Notes under the pieces: model-generated | What the model saw: the letters and a program-made list of their open reading frames with translations, nothing else | The model's database searches: none | What the model was told of the DNA's origin: nothing | Program-made: the position numbers and the translations under genes | NCBI RefSeq assembly: GCF_019393635.1 | Contig: NC_057861.1 | Span: forward strand, 58,822,532 to 58,886,531 | Length of the DNA: 64,000 nt | Origin: Dromiciops gliroides | Taxonomy: Eukaryota; Chordata; Mammalia; Microbiotheria; Microbiotheriidae | Reading direction: 5' to 3' | In this document: positions 1 through 10,418 of the stretch, piece by piece | Position numbering within the stretch: position 1 is the stretch's first letter | Layout of the letters: the number at the start of each line of letters is the position of its first letter

Positions 1-732
1 AATTTTTTTGGCCATTTGAGTTCTGCATAAGTGAAATAAGCTGCTTTTTGAGGATCCTGAATGATGACTTTTCAGTGTTGGTTATAGAAAAGATTCTTGG
101 TAGGTATCATCTCCAAAGTCCCTTCCAGTGCTGAGATTTACAATAGGAAGAGGATTCACCACAAGGCATTTATCATTATTCTTGTAGAGCATGTGAATCA
201 CCCAGGAGTGGTTCCACTGTGAAAATAGAGTGACTCTTGTGCCATCATCCATCCAGTCATTTCCCCTCCATAACCTCAGTTAGATGGACCTCAGATTCAG
301 CCTCATTTGCAGCAGATGTTGAGAACGGATCCAAAAGGACAAGTCTCCTTTGACTTAGTTGTTAGGACCCAATCTGCTCCTATGTTCACATAATTAATGT
401 TCTATACAGGGACAAGAACAGTAGATTGTTGTTGGAAGACCGGTTCGAGTGTGATGTCTGCCACCTAACCTTGTACTAATTATCTTTTCCTCTAAACCTC
501 ATTTTCATCTTTTGTAAAATGGGATAATAATATTTGTACTTCTTAATCACAAGATAGTTCTAAAGGTTGAATGAGGTATTTGAAAGGTATTTATCACCCT
601 AATTAGTTCTATACATGCAATGCTGCCAGATGTTATAGCACCTACTGTAACAATTTTGTTTCTCCAGTGTGGATGAATCTTGTGATTTTGAAGTGACACA
701 ATGCTGTGGGTTTTTTATTTCCCTTTCTGTAG
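1..732 (+). other. SLC35E1: SLC35E1 intron, left edge of window
   Basis: This is intron sequence upstream of the penultimate exon. It contains a MIR-like piece around 470-620 (Ctc-cct-ctaaacctcatttt type core followed by TGTAAAATGGGATAATAATA). I see nothing else in the first 470 bases. Confidence 0.6.
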
Positions 733-978
733 AATTCGATTTCCCAGTGGCCCTGGACTTTAATGCTGCTCATAATCAGCGGATTTTGTAACTTTGCACA
801 GAACGTCATTGCTTTTAGTATTCTTAACTTGATCAGCCCATTGAGTTATTCTGTTGCAAATGCTACAAAAAGGATCATGGTTATCACAGTATCCCTCATA
901 ATGCTACGCAATCCAGTCACCAGCACTAATGTTCTGGGCATGATGACAGCTATCTTAGGGGTCTTCTTGTATAATAAG
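733..978 (+). CDS. SLC35E1: SLC35E1 penultimate coding exon
   Basis: This exon encodes 82 residues in phase 0, reading [13 protein letters not shown] to GVFLYNK. It is bounded by an AG at 731-732 and a GTAAGT donor at 979. The peptide holds several hydrophobic segments: one around [18 protein letters not shown], one around [12 protein letters not shown] and one around [13 protein letters not shown]. Between them lies the conserved [13 protein letters not shown] stretch. These are the last membrane helices of the TPT/EamA-like fold. I recognise the peptide as nearly identical to human SLC35E1, an orphan member of the SLC35 nucleotide-sugar/triose-phosphate transporter family; the substrate is not established to my knowledge. 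The upstream exons lie left of the window, so the gene is partial here. The open frame continues past the donor to 1179, but that part is intron. Confidence 0.95.
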
Positions 979-1841
979 GTAAGTGTCTGTGTTAAGAATC
1001 CAGCTCAGGTTAGTCTCCCATTAATCTCAGCATTTGATAATTGTTTTTTAGTGCCTATGAAAAATAGATTTAAGGGAATGGGGTTGGCAGGCCCCTTGGT
1101 TGGAGAATTCAAAGATTCAACATTGAGAATTCATTCTTTTCTCTTGAGCAGCTATTCATCTCTATTTAAATTGTCTTGAGATGGGTGCATAGGGAGGCCT
1201 TTTTCTGCAGCACTCTCTCTCCTTTGGAAAAAATGGCCAGATCATTTCTACCCTCAGCATTCATAGAACCCAAGAATTTTAGAATTTAAAAAGCCTTCCC
1301 ATTTGAGTACTTAGTCAAAACATGATTCACCCCTGATAAGTCATTATCCAGCGTCTGTTTCAACATCTCCAGTAACAGAAAACTCAGTACCCATAAGAGG
1401 ACCCATTAAATTTTTTGGCAGCTGTTTTTGTTATGAAGTATGTCCTTATACTGGACCCAGGTCTGCCACCTTTATTTTACCCTTTTGTTGTAATTTGGCC
1501 CTGGGGCCATCCATAATAAACTTTGGTTTTTTGAGGAGTAGAAGGGAATTCTGTACCTGTGACTTTGTTGGTATAGGGGAGCTCATTGAGGAAATGATCT
1601 CTGTCAATACAGAGAGGCACCTGTACCTTACAAATCTGCCTGGGTCACTTAGAAGTTAAGGAACTTTTCTGCTGGGCTTCTTAATGTTCATAAATTGTTC
1701 CAGTGTTTGCCTGTCCCTAAAAATATTAATTTGCGTGAACAACTAAGCTTTTGCTCTGAAAATCTAAGCTTTTGGATTTGGCAATAAGCAGGCATTATGT
1801 CAAAAAAGGCTGAATGTTTTATCTAACTTTTTACTGTCCAG
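979..1841 (+). other. SLC35E1: SLC35E1 last intron
   Basis: GT-AG intron of 863 bp between two phase-0 exons. No SINE, LINE or simple repeat is recognisable. The upstream open frame runs into it for 200 bases by chance. Confidence 0.8.
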
Positions 1842-2072
1842 ACCAAGTATGATGCAAATCAAGAGGCCAAGAAGCATCTTCTACCTGTGGTAGCTGGAGA
1901 CCTTGGAAATCCTGATCACCATCGGAACACACCAGAGAAATCTCAGAATGGAATTCTTTTCCCTCAGCATGGGGACTATCACTATGGTCGAACCAGTGTC
2001 TTCACAGATCACTTTCAGTACAACAGGCAAAACTATCCAAACACATACAGTTTAAATCACTATGATGTATAG
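1842..2072 (+). CDS. SLC35E1: SLC35E1 last coding exon
   Basis: This exon starts after a CAG acceptor ending at 1841 and stays in phase 0. It encodes 76 residues and ends at the TAG at 2070-2072. It reads TKYDANQEAKKHLLPV and closes with YPNTYSLNHYDV, matching the cytosolic C-terminal tail of human SLC35E1, whose last residues I recall as YSLNRYDV. The tail has no membrane segment; it is basic and then rich in Asn, His and Tyr. The region just after KHLLPV differs most from the human tail in my recall, while the last 35 or so residues are well kept. The intron before it (979-1841) is 863 bp and I see no clear repeat in it. Confidence 0.95.
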   Translation, partial: TKYDANQEAKKHLLPVVAGDLGNPDHHRNTPEKSQNGILFPQHGDYHYGRTSVFTDHFQYNRQNYPNTYSLNHYDV

Positions 2073-3815
2073 AATATAGAAGACAGGTAGAGACTGTTAC
2101 AAAATTCTTTTCCCCCCAAGCAGTATCAGAAACTTCTGACACACCAGTGAATTCAGAATCATAGAATGTACTTTTCCTGCAGATGGGAAGGTGCATGATT
2201 GTCAATGATACAAGCGTTATCTTCTGCTAAACACATTCTTATGCATGGAGCACCTTCCCTAGGGATCCTGGAGCAGGGAGTATACTTGCAGTGCAAGAGT
2301 TTGGGGTTCTGGTGAAAGGTAAACTGTCAGACTCCAGGAGAGGGGGATTTTGGCTGGCTGTGTTATCTTGGAGTTTGACACTGGAGGATTGTGTTGATAG
2401 GAAAATTGTGGCCAGTATTACTTTTCTGTGCTTAATTTTCTGAAGCCATGTGTTTCTAAGTTAACATCTTTGTTTTCTGAATGAAGTTACCTGAGATCCT
2501 TTTTGGAAAATTTAAATTTCTAGATATGCTCTTCATGGGTCGGCATTCGGTTATTTGTTGTATCATGGGCAAGGATTGTGCCTGAGTGTCTAGAAACCAA
2601 AGTTTGCATTGCACTACTTGAACATGTCTGGGTCACGACAGCATGGGTGGTAAAGGGCTTGGTTGGTAGGAATTTGTGACCCAATTTTAATGGTTTCTAT
2701 AGATCGTCCAAAATTAGGGATTTTTTTTTAAATTTAATCAGAGAAGGGTCAGTGCTAAAAGAATTTTCTTAATGACCATGAATAGTACTTCAGATAGTCT
2801 TTTAATATAAGGAAAAGCTAAGTAGTTTCCCAAGGCATTGTGACAATCCATTTGTGATCCTTAACAAATGTAAAGAAAATGAAAAATCAATAGACTGGAT
2901 TTTCCATCCTGTTTGCATTCTGGGCACGCATCATTTGTTTTTGTTGCTGGGCATGTTCAGTCCGATTCTTTGACCTGAAATTCTGAAGTTGCACTGGCTC
3001 ACATCCATAGAAGGAAATTCATCTCCTCCTCTTCCATTGCAGGAAAGAGCAGAATATTTTTCTCTCCTTGATGGCATCAAGTGGTATCAGCAGCAAGGGG
3101 AGTATCATTGCAGATATTTCCTGATTAATAAAAGGCACATAAGGAAATAATAATTGGTGCTTTAAACAGCTCTTTCCCCAGGACTTGTAATGTGTCATTC
3201 TATGAGGTTGAATTGGGTGAAGATTTGGCAGACAGATGCTGCCAAATGAAGTTTTTATAGGAAGGATTTTGCACTTTCTTCAGGTGATTTTGTAAATGTG
3301 TGTGTCTATCCTTGGCTCTCTGACTCCCTCTTGAATCTAAAGCCCTTTGCTTTCAAGTGTTTCAAAATAATGATCTATTGGTAATCACAAACATTTGCCT
3401 GATATATTTCTTTATACTGTAGCTACTTTGCAGATTTCTGAGTACTGTAATCAGGGGAAAACAGAAAGGAATTCAAGGATACTCTGCGAGTTTATTTCAT
3501 TCTTTCCTAATATAAATGATCTGAGCTATGTTGAATATTTTTAATTACATTATTCAGAATTATGTCTCCCATGTAGGATGAAAGGTTATTAGTGCACTTG
3601 GTTTTTTAAACACACAAATGAACGAAACCTTTTGACCGGGATTAAGATCTTAGACCTTAGTTTCTGGGTAATGAAAATAACAGTGGAACCCCAATTTAAA
3701 AACATGGCTCTTCCATGGATTTGGTACTATTACTTGTATAAGCATGTTCTGTCCTGTTCTTTTCAGCTTTCTAACATTACTGCATTTTGAAAAGGCCCAA
3801 TAGAACATGCTTAGC

Positions 3816-3848
3816 CCATGAGGTCATTGTGACCTCATGGTCACAATG
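3816..3848. promoter_or_regulatory. Two overlapping perfect palindromes with a consensus estrogen-response-element core
   Basis: Bases 3816-3826 and 3830-3840 are exact 11-bp inverted repeats around a 3-nt centre. Inside them 3821-3835 reads AGGTCATTGTGACCT, the textbook inverted-repeat-3 estrogen receptor element. A second exact 10-bp inverted repeat, 3825-3834 with 3839-3848, overlaps the first, so only one hairpin can form at a time. The site lies about 1.75 kb after the SLC35E1 stop and about 6.5 kb before the CHERP start. That it binds a receptor is only an inference from the motif. Confidence 0.6.
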
Positions 3849-3997
3849 TAAACTTGTCCCATGCCCTGGCCTTCTAAAGGAGTTCTGCTTTAGGTGATGA
3901 TCTTTTAGCTCAAACCTTTGGCTTCCTTGTGAAATACTGGTTGGATACCTCCGTGTATCCTTGTTGATTCTGTTGACATATGTATGCTACTGTAGGT

Positions 3998-4207
3998 TAG
4001 AGGTTTCAGACACGCAGCTTTCAGACCCATGCAGCCCACAACACTCCTAAGTGTGCCTGATCCAGATTAAAATGTAATTGGGAAATATTTAACAAAATAA
4101 ATAAAAATAAGACAGATAATAGTACATTTCAAAACCATGTCAATATGTGGCCCCCAGGGATCCTTATGTGGAATAGCAGCTTCGTTTCTCTCTGTTTGAC
4201 ACCCCTG
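3998..4207. mobile_element. hAT (Charlie-type) non-autonomous DNA transposon fossil, copy 1
   Basis: The left end reads like TAGAGGTTTCAGACAC and the right end GTTTGACACCCCTG, decayed inverted repeats. The interior shares the segment around CCAGATTAAAATGTAATTGG with a second copy at 62193-62391, which shows it is a family. It is non-coding. Confidence 0.7.
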
Positions 4208-4856
4208 CTATAGATAACAACCCAGCTTCATGTCCTGTGCCATTCTTGTCCTTTCATAAAGGATTTACCTAATGTACTGATGGCCTTCCTTCCTTTCTCT
4301 ATATAATGAGCGCTTTAATAGAGACCAGGGCAGCATTTGGGCTGTTCCATCTTTGATTCCTCTTTTTTTGGTACATGCCGAGTTCTATCACCTTTTCTGC
4401 TCATACATGGGATAAAACCTTTAGAGGGAGACACACACTGTGGCAACTGTTTGCTCATTGACACAATCAGGAAACATATGAAGAAATTACTTTTTCCTTC
4501 TTGTTTGTTAGACTAATGAAATAACTCAACTTCTTTTGTATTCTTTTGCATGAAAATGAGCCAGTATTGTAACCAACATTTGAATCCATTTTTTAGGTTG
4601 CTACTTTTTTATAGTAAGTTTGCTAGTTAATGAATAAAATCAGTCAAAAGAAGCGAATGATCAGCTTTGTAAAGTCCCAGCACTGCTTCCAGTCCCTCTG
4701 CCCAGATTGGACTTTTATATGCTGCCAATTAATTTAAAATTGATTGTTTTTGTGGCTGAGCTCTCTGTGTCTAAGGTTGAGTACAGTTACTACTTCATAT
4801 CACAAGGCATTACATGAAAGAGATGCAGATATTGAAAAGCACTTCCCAAATTTCTT

Positions 4857-5020
4857 TTTTTTCTTTTTTTTTTTTTGTTTTGTTTTTGTGAGGCAATTGG
4901 GGTTAAGTGACATGTCCAGGGTCACACAGCTAGTAAGTGTGTAAAGTGTCTGAGGTCGGATTTGAACTCATATCCTGAATCCAGGGCTGTTGCTCTATCC
5001 ACTGCACCACCTAGCTGCCC
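4857..5020 (-). mobile_element. tRNA-derived marsupial SINE (WSINE1-type), antisense, with intact target duplication
   Basis: The copy starts with a long T run (the A tail on the other strand), then GGGGTTAAGTGA and the GGGTCACACAGCTAGTAAG block. It ends ACCACCTAGCTGCCCC, the reverse of the SINE head. An exact 17-bp target duplication, CACTTCCCAAATTTCTT, flanks it at 4840-4856 and 5021-5037. Confidence 0.93.
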
Positions 5021-5039
5021 CACTTCCCAAATTTCTTAA

Positions 5040-6720
5040 TGATGAGGGCTGGACCCGAAACATGAATTTTTTTTTTCTTGCAGCAGCATTTGGGCAATAC
5101 TGAGACATTTTTTGCACATTCTAGTTAAAACAGCAAAGTGGTATTTCTGGCTTTTGCCATTTGATCTCTTGAACATAGTAATCCAACTCCAAAAAACATC
5201 CAGGTAAAAGAAAGTCTCTGATATAATTGCAGTTTGTGTTCATTTAATTTTTCAATGCAGGATCTTATGTGGGTGAGGTGAAACAGCTGCTAAATACCAT
5301 GTGTAAATTAATGAGTGTCCCCAACTCTGTACATCAGCTTGTAGCAGGTACGTACACTGGAATGAAAAGACCCTGGGGGACAGTCAAGCAAAATGTTCCT
5401 CATCCTCCAAGGAAAGAAAACAAATCTTTAAGATTGTAAATTTGCTCAAAGTACATACCTTTTAAGCAGCACATTAGTTATGTTGAGGCTCTCTCTGATA
5501 GTTTAAGATAATTTACTGTCTATGTAATTTTACATGAGGAAGGGGAAACTCCTATCACTCTAGGTAGTTAAGCCTCTGCAGCTTTTCCCCGTCTTCATTT
5601 TATTATGTATCTTGATGGAGTCATGAAAGAAAACGTTTGTTTGCCCTGGAAAATAACAAGATATAGGATAATGATAATTTTCATAGAGACAAAATGTTAT
5701 TTATAAATACTTGAAATTTTGCAGGCCTGTTTCAATTATGTTGAACCTGTTTTCCAGACCAAAATGCTTCCAGATTGTGTGTGAAAGTGAATTTTTCCAT
5801 GTTGTGTATGTTCACCAGTGGCATTTACACAAAATAAAGAAGCCTCCACAGGAAAATGAGAACAGTGTGCATTCGTTTAGCCTCCAGGACGCGCTTCTCC
5901 TGGGAGTGCTATTTGAAATGATCTGGTCCTTGCAAGATGTGCCTCTGCACTCAGGAAGACCAGCCAGATTGGACAAAATGAATGGCTTTTTTTCTGGGAC
6001 TCCACAGTGGAGTACAGAGTATTAAGGCTTATGTTTGAGGAGGTGTTTTAAATAACCAAAACCAGGTCAGCATCAAGTAGCTTTTCACCCCAGGTATTGC
6101 ATAAAGGTTTTGTGGGAAACTCCTTCATACATTCATTTCCCAAGAGTGGAATAGTGGTGTTGATTCTTAGGGCTTCTGACAGTTAAGTGACCTCATGACC
6201 TTGAGGCTCATTTTCTATAATTAGGGATATACCTTCTTTATATAACTTTACAAAACATTGTCACATTGTCTCATTTGATATTTACAACCATTTGCTAAAA
6301 GGGAGGGTAGGCACTTCCCTTTCTTCCACATGAAAAAAGTCTCATTAAAGGGAAGTAAAGGATCTCACTTAAAACTACCTCTTTGGATTCCAAACTATGT
6401 TTTCTACATGACACTTTTTTCATTGGCATTACTAGGATTTCACCGTGTAGGTACAGACACTGTACTGAATGATGCCAAAGAGTTAATTCATCCTAACAAT
6501 AATAACTCACATTTTTCTGAATTTGAACCTGGCTTATTATAAGCATTCAGTATTGGTTTAAATTTGCTGAAAAACATGAGTGAACATATATAATTTTTCT
6601 TTTATTTAAGGGGGCCTTGCTCTGTATTGCTTTGTTAAATCAGGAAGACTCATTTACTCTAGGGGGCTCTAGTGGGGAGATTACTTTTTCACCTGTCCCA
6701 CCTTAAGTTTTTGCAGTAAA
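5040..6720. other. Intergenic stretch between SLC35E1 and CHERP, largely unassigned
   Basis: A short MIR-like piece is visible near 6235-6310 (TCATTTGATATTTACAACCA). I recognise no gene or young repeat in the rest. The 104-codon open frame at 5711-6025 has no familiar motif and no splice or start context that I would trust. Confidence 0.5.
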
Positions 6721-6724
6721 AAAT

Positions 6725-6895
6725 AACACATTTCATGAAGTACTTTCATCTGCTTTCTAGCCTTGTAAGGATTCTTGTTTTCATTTTTATACATGAAACA
6801 GGCACAGAAAAGCTGTGATTTAGCTGAAGAGAGGCTGGGATTTGATCTTAATCCTCAGGCTACAACTAGCATTCACTGTACCACAGCCTCCTTTT
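6725..6895 (-). repeat. MIR SINE fragment, antisense
   Basis: The order of blocks is that of a reversed MIR: a CATTTCATGAAGTACTTTCA start, a degraded ACATGAAACAGGCACAGAAA (from tgaggaaactgaggc) and an end with GTACCACAGCCTCC. It directly abuts the SINE at 6919. Confidence 0.6.
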
Positions 6896-6918
6896 TTAGA
6901 AATCAACTTTCCCCATCT

Positions 6919-7061
6919 TTATTTTTTTTTAGTGAGGCAGTTGGGGTTAAGTGACTTGCCCAGGGTCACACAGCTAGTGTTAAGTGTCTGAGGTTGGATT
7001 TGAACTCAGGTACTCCTGACTCCAGGGTCAGTGCTCCATCCACTGCGCCACCTAGCTGCCC
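6919..7061 (-). mobile_element. WSINE1-type SINE, antisense
   Basis: A T run is followed by AGTGAGGCAGTTGGGGTTAA, the CACACAGCTAGTGTTAAG block and CGCCACCTAGCTGCCCC. Short CCCCATC matches at 6911-6917 and 7059-7065 are likely the remains of the target duplication. Confidence 0.9.
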
Positions 7062-7084
7062 CATCCTCTTAAAGAAGCCCCATA

Positions 7085-7250
7085 GTGCAGGGGAAAGAAG
7101 ACTCACTGGATGCAGCATGCATGGCACAGGGGAAGAGATCATGGCATGACCCAGGGCAGATCACTTCCCTGGTTGATCTTGAGTTTCTTTATCTGGACAG
7201 TGAGGGCTGTCTTTGAGATGCCTTTCAGGTCAGTTTTATGACCTTATGGT
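7085..7250 (+). repeat. MIR-like SINE fragment
   Basis: The pattern runs from an initial GTGCAGGGGAAAGAAGACTC through CATGACCCAGGGCAGATCAC to TTTCTTTATCTGGACAGTGA, the order of a plus-strand MIR. Confidence 0.55.
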
Positions 7251-7315
7251 CTCCTAAGAGTGTTTGAAGGGATTTGATTTGTTTTGCTTACTCCCTGAAA
7301 GCATAACTAGTAGAT

Positions 7316-7500
7316 AGAAATTTAGATAGATAGATAGATAGGCAGGTTCAGGACACTTCTGAACAATTAGAGCTGTTTAGAATTAGAATGGGTCACCTCA
7401 GGAAGCAGTGGTTGACCAGTTGTTAGATAATTACTTTTCTGTAAATTTCTCTTCAGGAATAGTGTGAATTGAGTGATCCAAGCAAGACCTCTTTTGGCAT
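7316..7500 (+). repeat. (GATA)n tract and L3/CR1 3'-end scrap
   Basis: A short GATA microsatellite (about 7322-7340) sits in front of a piece with CAATTAGAGCTGTTTAGAAT and CACCTCAGGAAGCAGTGGTT. The same order is found in the larger L3/CR1 copies farther right in the window. Confidence 0.55.
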
Positions 7501-8352
7501 TGACCTGAATCTGAGTCCTGACTCTCCCGACACGTAATTCTGGGCCTCAGTTATTTCAGTATTAATACTTCTACTGTCAGCTTCAGGAGGTAACTGTAAA
7601 AAAAAATACTTTGTACATTTTTAAAGCCTTATATTCATGTAAATAGTTGTGTTAGCAGGATTTGAAAGAATTGGGACACTAGTTTTATACGGTATAACAT
7701 AAACCATGAACTCTTGAAGGTTTGTGTAAAAAAGGATTTAGGATAAGGAAGTCTGATCCAAGATCCCATAAATTAGAAATTATGTAGAATTGGAACAGGG
7801 CATAGTAAAATAATGTGAATAACATTTTATTCAAAGGAATAAGATTGGCAAAAATAAAACTAATAGGAAGTTCAGAAAGTTCAGAATTTTATTGGCAGTT
7901 TTTTGTTTTGTTTTAGCTATTTTACAAAACACCAGGAAATTCCTGGATATTTGCCAACTGGATGTCAGCCAGGGAAGTTCATTCTTCCAAGTGAGAAAGC
8001 TTGTTTGACCAAGGTTATCAAGAGTTTGGTTAGGGCCTATCTTGATGGAGTGGAGCTTGGAGTTCCAGTTTGCTACTCTTGGCCAGTGGAATCTCAAATG
8101 CAATGTGGTCCAGTAGGAGTACTGGCCTATAACCTGAAGGTTCCTTTAAGTCCTTGATCTGCTACTGACTTGATGTCTGATCTTAATAGTTCATACTTAG
8201 ATAAAAAGATGTGATTACAAAACACTTGAAATTCAACAAACATTCTTAAGTGTCTATAATGCAGGTTACTTTTAGGTGCTTGATATACAAAGGGAAAAAT
8301 GAAAATATTCTATTAGCAGTAGAAATGTACACAAATATGTAAAAGCAACATA

Positions 8353-8509
8353 CTTTTTTGGTTTGTTTTTTTAGTGAGGCAGTTGGGATTAAGTGACTTG
8401 CCCAGGGTCACACAGCTAGTAAGTGTTAAGTGTCTGAGGCCAGATTTGAACCTGGGTACTCCTGAATCCAGGGCCAGTGCTTTATCCACTGTGCCACCTA
8501 GCCGCCCCC
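8353..8509 (-). mobile_element. WSINE1-type SINE, antisense, with target duplication
   Basis: The reversed SINE ends in GCCACCTAGCCGCCCC. The exact 13-bp duplication TAAAAGCAACATA flanks it at 8340-8352 and 8510-8522. Confidence 0.93.
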
Positions 8510-8529
8510 TAAAAGCAACATAGTTTGAA

Positions 8530-8635
8530 GCAGGTGAGAGCACCTAAATGGGAAGATCTGTGAAGGCTGCATGTAAGAAGTGGAAGCCTTGTAGCAGTTA
8601 GGTATTCTTAAGAAACAGGTGAGGATGGAATGGCG

Positions 8636-8710
<75 letters not shown>

Positions 8711-9260
8711 GAGAGGCTGTAGTGCAGTCAGGAGATTCACTTGCATGAAGGTGACTAATATGAAACATATCTATAAAGGCAGTGGTGAGTTGAATTGTTG
8801 GCAGTACCAGGCAGAGTTTGTATTTTATCTAAAAGGCAATGAGCAAACAGGATTTTTCAGCAGGCAATTAACACTTCTGTGATTTAGTATTATTTAGCAG
8901 TGTATAGAGGATGGAATAGAAAAGGGAAGAAACTAGAAGCAGAAAAACCATTAGAAAATTATTACAATAATTGAGCTAAGAGGTGATTGGGATACAATAA
9001 GCTGAATTGAAAGGGACTTGCTGGGTAATTAGAATCAAGGATACTTGGTAACTATATGGTGGTGGTGTTGAGATAACTGGGAGAACATCGATGCCCTCCA
9101 CTTCCCTTGGAAATTTAAAGGCATGAGGTGGGTTTAGGGAGGAATTCCATAAACAATAATAAAGGTTGAATTTTGTTTGGGGTTCATAGAGTTTGTGGTA
9201 CCTATTAAACATCCAAATAGAGATGTATACCTAGGCTTTTGACGGGGTAATGCAGGATTA
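8530..9260 (+). repeat. Unnamed old interspersed repeat, copy H (interrupted by poly(G))
   Basis: Phrases such as GTGACTAATATGAAACATAT, ATTACAATAATTGAGCTAAG and GGATAGAATGG-like blocks follow the order seen in the longer copies at 11.3-12.4 kb, 23.5-24.5 kb and 26.0-27.6 kb. The family is common in mammalian DNA, but I do not name it. Confidence 0.4.
8637..8709 (+). repeat. Pure poly(G) run of 73 nt
   Basis: Every base from 8637 to 8709 is G; it is preceded by GGCGC and followed by AGAGAGG. Long uninterrupted mononucleotide G runs are rare in mammalian DNA and hard to sequence, so the length could be an assembly or consensus artefact. If real it would form G-quadruplexes. Frames reading it as polyglycine or polyproline are not genes. 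Confidence 0.95.
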
Positions 9261-9599
9261 GAATTCAGAAAAAGAAAGGAATGGGGTGTGGGTGGGTGGT
9301 TTTGAATATATATGGGAAATTCCTACACAATGCTATTTTCATAGCATTTTCTATGACCTTCATGACACCCCTGTGAATTAGGCTATGCAAGGTTCATTTT
9401 GCCATTTTACATAAGGAAATGCATTCGGATAGGGGGATTTCCACAAGGTCCGACTGAATTAGGGCCAGAGGGTTCCCTGATCCTCAGTGCGGGGCTTCAG
9501 GAAGCTTCACAACCTCTGTGGAGGGGCAATGGATTAGATCGCTAAAGGCCTCAACACAAAAAAACCCCAAAGCCTTTCCTGGCTAACGCTGACATTGGC

Positions 9600-10393
9600 A
9601 CAAAGATCTCTTCAGCCCGTCGGCCTATTCCTTCCCTTTCTAACCCCCATCCCCGCCCTCCTAGGCCCATGGCCTTGTCTCTCGCCTAGACTTGGGACAA
9701 TCCTATCTCGTGTTCCCAATGCAGGCAGCCTCTCCAGCTCCCAGAAGACATCTCTGTGCCCCTTTCACCCCCAACAATCCCGGTCGACAGCAGGCTTTTT
9801 TTCCTTTGCCGCCAGTCCACACCACAGGCTGCCCTATCTCTCGCCTCCCCGCCTTTGTCCGAGCAGCGGTGCCCCACACCCGAGCTACCTTCCTGGAATC
9901 CGGGCAGTGCGCCCCTCCCCCGACCCCCAACTTCTTTGTTTAGTGTTTGTGCACGTGTTCTTATGCCAATGGACTTTCACGCTGCCTTGGGGTCCTCGCA
10001 CACAGCAGGAGCCTCATAAATGCCCAGTGAGTTGAGCGGCGGCTCTGGGGCCCAAGAGAAGTCAGTTACCTAAAGCAGCGAAACACGGTTAAGGCAGATA
10101 GTGCTCAGACCCAAGCCTCTGGCCCTGAAAGGGAAAAAAAACACACCACAAAACAAAATATGGGAAGCAACGGGCGGAGGTCGTTTCCCGCCATCCGCCC
10201 CGGCCCCTAAAGACTAGAAGTCCCGCCCTCTCGAAAGACACCACTTCCGGTTCTCCACGGTGATGGCCGTAAATCGGTACCGGAATTGGCTTGGTGGGTC
10301 GCAAAAGTGAGGCGCGACACTTCCGGCCGGCTTCTGTCTCTGGCGCGGGGAGGAATCGTGAGCTTCCCGAGGACGTTCTCCGGCTCCGGAGCC
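9600..10393 (+). promoter_or_regulatory. CHERP: CHERP CpG island, promoter and 5' UTR
   Basis: Base composition turns strongly C+G-rich from about 9.6 kb, and CpGs become dense from about 10.15 kb to 10.65 kb, covering exon 1. Two ACTTCCGG ETS-type sites lie at 10243-10250 and 10319-10326, and GC boxes (CCCGCCC/CCGCCC) near 10190-10230. No TATA box is visible close upstream of the ATG. This is the usual design of a housekeeping splicing-factor promoter. Long antisense frames here (for example 10214-10813) are a by-product of GC content. Confidence 0.75.
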
Positions 10394-10418
10394 ATGGAGC
10401 TGCCGCTGCCGCCTGACG
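10394..10418 (+). CDS. CHERP: CHERP exon 1 (MELPLPPD)
   Basis: Only 25 coding bases, ending in phase 1 (GAC G) before GTGAGT. The ATG has a strong GCCATGG context. Intron 1 is short (292 bp), GC-rich and within the CpG island. Confidence 0.95.

Larger units (their letters stand above)
2073..4640 (+). other. SLC35E1: Probable SLC35E1 3' UTR with candidate poly(A) signals
   Basis: After the stop codon there is about 1.9 kb without recognisable repeats or open frames, which fits a long 3' UTR. AATAAA occurs at 3127-3132, with a GT-rich stretch some 20 nt downstream, and again at 4633-4638. The AATAAA-like run near 4095-4110 lies inside a hAT fossil and is less convincing. The true end is not fixed by sequence alone; another AATAAA sits at 5833-5838. 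Confidence 0.5.

Noticed and set aside
4090-4110. AATAAA cluster as the main SLC35E1 poly(A) signal
   Set aside because: It lies inside a hAT fossil; signals at 3127 and 4633 are better placed.
5711-6025. 104-codon open frame in the intergenic region
   Set aside because: No motif, no homologue recognised, weak start context; length is within chance.
8619-8882. Polyglycine/polyproline frames across the G run
   Set aside because: Created by the mononucleotide tract.
9595-10035. 146-codon plus-strand open frame upstream of CHERP
   Set aside because: Pro/Ser/Leu-rich translation of C-rich DNA with several overlapping frames of equal quality; no domain or splice partner.
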